NCBI GenBank assembly: GCA_964640795.1
Contig: CAZXIN010000024.1
Span: 1 to 64,000 of the forward strand
Source of the DNA: M269 sp964640795
GTDB lineage: Bacteria > Pseudomonadota > Gammaproteobacteria > Enterobacterales > Alteromonadaceae
Reading direction: 5' to 3'
Length of the DNA: 64,000 nt
Part shown: positions 61,108-64,000 of the stretch, one piece after another
How positions within the stretch are numbered: position 1 is the stretch's first letter
Layout of the letters: each line of letters opens with the position of its first letter
Program-made: the position numbers and the translations under genes
The notes under the pieces: model-generated
Databases searched by the model: none
Told to the model about the DNA's origin: nothing
Seen by the model: the letters and a program-made list of their open reading frames with translations, nothing else

Positions 61108-62739
61108 ATGACAAATTATATTTTCGTCACAGGCGGTGTTGTATCATCTCTTGGAAAAGGCATTGCAGCAGCATCGTTAGCAGCAATATTAGAGGCTCGC
61201 GGTTTAAAGGTCACCATGCTTAAGCTGGATCCTTATATCAATGTTGACCCAGGCACTATGAGCCCGATTCAACATGGTGAGGTTTTTGTGACCGACGACG
61301 GAGCCGAAACCGACTTGGACTTAGGTCATTACGAACGTTTTATTCGTACACGCATGACCAAACGCAACAACTTCACTACAGGTCGCGTTTATGAAGAAGT
61401 GCTTAAGCGTGAGCGTCGCGGAGATTATCTTGGCGCAACAATTCAGGTTATCCCGCATATAACGAACGAAATTAAACGCCGCGTCATCGATGGTGCTGAA
61501 GGTGTTGATGTTGCTATTGTTGAAATTGGCGGCACAGTCGGTGATATCGAATCACAACCTTTTATTGAAGCCGTGCGCCAACTCGGTGTAGAAGTGGGGC
61601 GTAATCGCGCCATGTTTATGCATTTAACCTTAGTGCCCTATTTGGCAGCGTCCGGAGAAGTTAAAACCAAACCAACGCAGCACTCGGTTAAAGAGCTTCG
61701 CTCTGTTGGTGTTCAACCTGACATTCTGGTTTGTCGTTCAGAAGTGCCTTTGCCTTCAAATGAACGTTCCAAAATTGCCCTATTCACCAATGTTATCGAT
61801 AAAGCCGTTATTTCGTTGAGAGACGCCGATAGTATCTACAAAATACCAGCCATGCTCAAAGCGCAAGGCATGGATGAGTTAGTTGTTGAACGTTTTGGAC
61901 TTGAATGCCCTGAAGCTGATCTAACAGAGTGGGAACAGGTTCTTTATGCTGAATCTAACCCCACAGGTGAAATCACTATTGGTATGGTTGGAAAGTATGT
62001 TGAGCTACCAGACGCATACAAATCAGTTAACGAAGCTCTGAAGCATGCTGGGCTTAAGAATCGTCTCAACGTTCAAATAAAATATGTTGATTCACAAGAT
62101 ATAGAAAGCAAAGGTGACCAAGTATTAAAAGAGTTGGATGCTATTTTAGTACCCGGAGGCTTTGGTGAAAGAGGCATCGAAGGTAAAATAGCGGCAGCCA
62201 AATATGCGCGCGAAAATAAAATCCCTTACTTAGGCATCTGCTTAGGTATGCAGGTCGCATTGATCGAATATGCTCGAAATGTTGCCGGTATGGAAGGCGC
62301 TAACAGCACTGAGTTCGATCCAGAAACAGAATACCCCGTTGTCGGCTTGATCACAGAGTGGCTCGATTCTGATGGTAAAACTGAGTCTCGAAACAACCTC
62401 TCCGATCTTGGTGGCACGATGCGATTAGGTAGTCAGTTATGTCATCTCGTACCAGGCTCTAAAGTGCATGAGCTGTATGGTAACGCTGAGATATACGAAC
62501 GTCATAGACATCGATTTGAAGTCAACAACAACCTACGCCCCGACATCGAAAAAGCGGGTTTAAAAGTGACAGGCCTATCAACAGACAAACGTTTAGTCGA
62601 AGTGATCGAGATTGACGATCACCCCTGGTTTGTCGCTGGGCAATTTCACCCAGAATTTAACTCAACCCCTCGCGATGGCCACCCTTTATTCGAAGGGTTT
62701 GTAAAAGCTGCTGGCGAGTATTTTAAACAGAATAATTAA
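61108..62739 (+). CDS. pyrG: CTP synthase
   Basis: Makes CTP from UTP, ATP and glutamine. At 543 residues it has the usual length. The synthase domain begins MTNYIFVTGGVVSSLGKGIAAAS with its P-loop. The C-terminal glutaminase has the nucleophile Cys in GICLGMQ near residue 379 and the His/Glu pair in GQFHPEFNSTP. ATG start. The next gene, eno, begins 53 bp later, a common gammaproteobacterial pair. Confidence 0.99.
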   Translation: MTNYIFVTGGVVSSLGKGIAAASLAAILEARGLKVTMLKLDPYINVDPGTMSPIQHGEVFVTDDGAETDLDLGHYERFIRTRMTKRNNFTTGRVYEEVLKRERRGDYLGATIQVIPHITNEIKRRVIDGAEGVDVAIVEIGGTVGDIESQPFIEAVRQLGVEVGRNRAMFMHLTLVPYLAASGEVKTKPTQHSVKELRSVGVQPDILVCRSEVPLPSNERSKIALFTNVIDKAVISLRDADSIYKIPAMLKAQGMDELVVERFGLECPEADLTEWEQVLYAESNPTGEITIGMVGKYVELPDAYKSVNEALKHAGLKNRLNVQIKYVDSQDIESKGDQVLKELDAILVPGGFGERGIEGKIAAAKYARENKIPYLGICLGMQVALIEYARNVAGMEGANSTEFDPETEYPVVGLITEWLDSDGKTESRNNLSDLGGTMRLGSQLCHLVPGSKVHELYGNAEIYERHRHRFEVNNNLRPDIEKAGLKVTGLSTDKRLVEVIEIDDHPWFVAGQFHPEFNSTPRDGHPLFEGFVKAAGEYFKQNN

Positions 62740-62792
62740 GGCATCAAAATACGTTTTAACGTTCGTGATTAACCATTTAGAAGGAAAGATTC

Positions 62793-64000
62793 ATGTCAGA
62801 GATAAGTAAAATAGTCGGTCGAGAAATCATGGACTCACGTGGTAACCCTACGGTCGAAGCAGACGTTTACCTAGCGAATGGAGCATGGGGTCGAGCATGT
62901 GCTCCCTCAGGTGCATCAACAGGGTCGCGCGAAGCGCTCGAATTAAGAGACGGCGACAAAGCACGCTATTTAGGCAAAGGGGTTTTAAAAGCGGTTGCAG
63001 CAGTTAATGACACCATCGCTCCTGCCCTAATCGGTAAAAACGCTCAGAATCAGGCAGAAGTTGACCAGATTATGCTTGATCTTGATGGCACAGAAAATAA
63101 AGAGAATTTGGGTGCAAACGCAATCCTAGCAGTTTCATTAGCGACAGCAAAAGCTGCAGCTGCTGACAAAAACGTACCTTTATACGAACATATTGCAGAG
63201 CTTAATGGCACACCAGGCCAGTTCAGCATGCCGGTTCCTATGATGAATATCCTTAATGGCGGCGAACATGCTGACAACAATGTTGATATTCAAGAGTTCA
63301 TGATCCAACCTGTAGGTGCAGCAAACTTCAAAGAAGCTTTGCGTATGGGAGCAGAGATCTTCCATAACCTTAAAAAAGTGCTTAGCGCTAAAGGTCTCAA
63401 CACAGCTGTTGGTGACGAAGGCGGTTTTGCACCTAATTTAGCCTCTAACGAAGAAGCACTTACCATGATAGTCGAAGCGGTAAAAAGTTCAGGCTATGAA
63501 ATGGACAAAGACATTACACTTGCTCTTGATTGTGCAGCATCAGAGTTTTACACCGACAATCAGTATGATTTAAAAGGCGAAGGTAAAGTCTTCAACTCAG
63601 AAGGGTTTTCAGACTACTTAGCAGAACTTTCACAACGCTACCCTATCGTTTCGATAGAAGATGGTTTGGACGAAAGTGACTGGGATGGCTGGGCCTACCT
63701 TACCAACAAAGTTGGTGACAAAGTGCAACTTGTCGGCGACGATTTGTTCGTCACCAATACCAAAATACTTAAGCGTGGTATCGACAATGGCGTTGGTAAC
63801 TCTATCTTGATTAAATTTAATCAAATTGGGTCTCTGACGGAAACACTTCAAGCCATCAACATGGCGAAAGAAGCCGGATTTACTGTTGTTATCTCTCACC
63901 GAAGTGGCGAAACAGAAGATGCGACCATTGCTGATCTAGCTGTAGGTACAGCTGCTGGCCAAATCAAAACCGGTTCACTGTGCCGTTCTGATCGTGTTGC
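62793..64000 (+). CDS. eno: enolase, 3' end cut by the window
   Basis: Converts 2-phosphoglycerate to phosphoenolpyruvate, and is also a degradosome component in many gammaproteobacteria. The open frame from ATG 62793 (GAAGGAAAG upstream) runs off the window after about 402 codons; the family length is about 430. Present are IVGREIMDSRGNPTVE, APSGASTGSREALELRD, MMNILNGGEHADNN, GDEGGFAPNL, VGDDLFVTN and SHRSGETEDATIADLAV. The missing part is the last roughly 30 residues. It follows pyrG by 53 bp and is probably co-transcribed. Confidence 0.98.
   Translation, partial: MSEISKIVGREIMDSRGNPTVEADVYLANGAWGRACAPSGASTGSREALELRDGDKARYLGKGVLKAVAAVNDTIAPALIGKNAQNQAEVDQIMLDLDGTENKENLGANAILAVSLATAKAAAADKNVPLYEHIAELNGTPGQFSMPVPMMNILNGGEHADNNVDIQEFMIQPVGAANFKEALRMGAEIFHNLKKVLSAKGLNTAVGDEGGFAPNLASNEEALTMIVEAVKSSGYEMDKDITLALDCAASEFYTDNQYDLKGEGKVFNSEGFSDYLAELSQRYPIVSIEDGLDESDWDGWAYLTNKVGDKVQLVGDDLFVTNTKILKRGIDNGVGNSILIKFNQIGSLTETLQAINMAKEAGFTVVISHRSGETEDATIADLAVGTAAGQIKTGSLCRSDRV

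Noticed and set aside
1..64000. CRISPR arrays, complete transposases, integrases or phage genes
   Set aside because: I looked for regularly spaced short repeats, DDE or tyrosine-recombinase signatures and structural phage genes on both strands and saw none.

Overview
The window is 64 kb of chromosome from a Gram-negative bacterium, almost certainly a marine-type gammaproteobacterium with about 40-45% GC. The evidence is the housekeeping set tRNA-Ser/csrA/alaS/recX at one end and recA/pncC/mutS/pyrG/eno at the other, a MetJ-type operator at metA, a LexA box of the gammaproteobacterial type at recA, and a FabY-type ketoacyl synthase. The genus is not fixed by anything I can see. In many gammaproteobacteria pncC-recA-recX-alaS-csrA is one contiguous block. 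Here about 50 kb of accessory and metabolic genes lie between recX (about 4 kb) and recA (about 55 kb).

Layout. 1-4.1 kb: partial tRNA-Ser(GCU), csrA, alaS and recX, all on the minus strand. 4.1-5.3 kb: a FemAB-like acyltransferase. 5.4-12.7 kb: a five-gene minus-strand operon encoding a MacAB-like export system (adaptor, ATPase, permease) with its own NtrC-type response regulator and histidine kinase. 13-17.2 kb: a metallo-beta-lactamase/TPR protein, an M1 aminopeptidase lipoprotein, a DUF938 methyltransferase and a small membrane protein. 17.7-18.6 kb: a DHH phosphoesterase. 19.0-28.3 kb: a six-gene plus-strand operon that looks iron-related: imelysin, two di-haem oxidoreductases, a second imelysin, a DUF1513 Tat lipoprotein and a FecA-like TonB receptor. 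A Fur-box-like dyad overlaps the -10 of its promoter.

28.3-35 kb: a degenerate HD-GYP protein, a duplicated pair of choice-of-anchor L exported proteins with PEP-CTERM tails, and two small exported proteins. 35-39.7 kb: metA plus a MetH split into two genes, behind three tandem Met boxes. 39.8-47.5 kb: a 2264-residue secreted leucine-rich-repeat protein and a third PEP-CTERM protein. 47.7-54.4 kb: a pentapeptide-repeat potassium channel, a nicotinamide riboside salvage pair (pnuC and a NadR-like kinase), a TraB/GumN protein, a cupin, a GlxA-type AraC regulator and fabY. 54.6-64 kb: recA, pncC, mutS, a third di-haem oxidoreductase, pyrG and a truncated eno.

The most interesting signal is regulatory. 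All three PEP-CTERM genes, at two separate loci and on both strands, carry a correctly spaced sigma-54 (-24/-12) promoter about 40 nt before the start codon. Each also has a shared 17-bp upstream dyad of form TGTC-N9-TACA. The dyads lie 52, 54 and 64 nt from the -24 GG, so the spacings differ by about one helical turn. This looks like an enhancer-dependent regulon for sortable surface proteins. The activator and the exosortase are not in this window.
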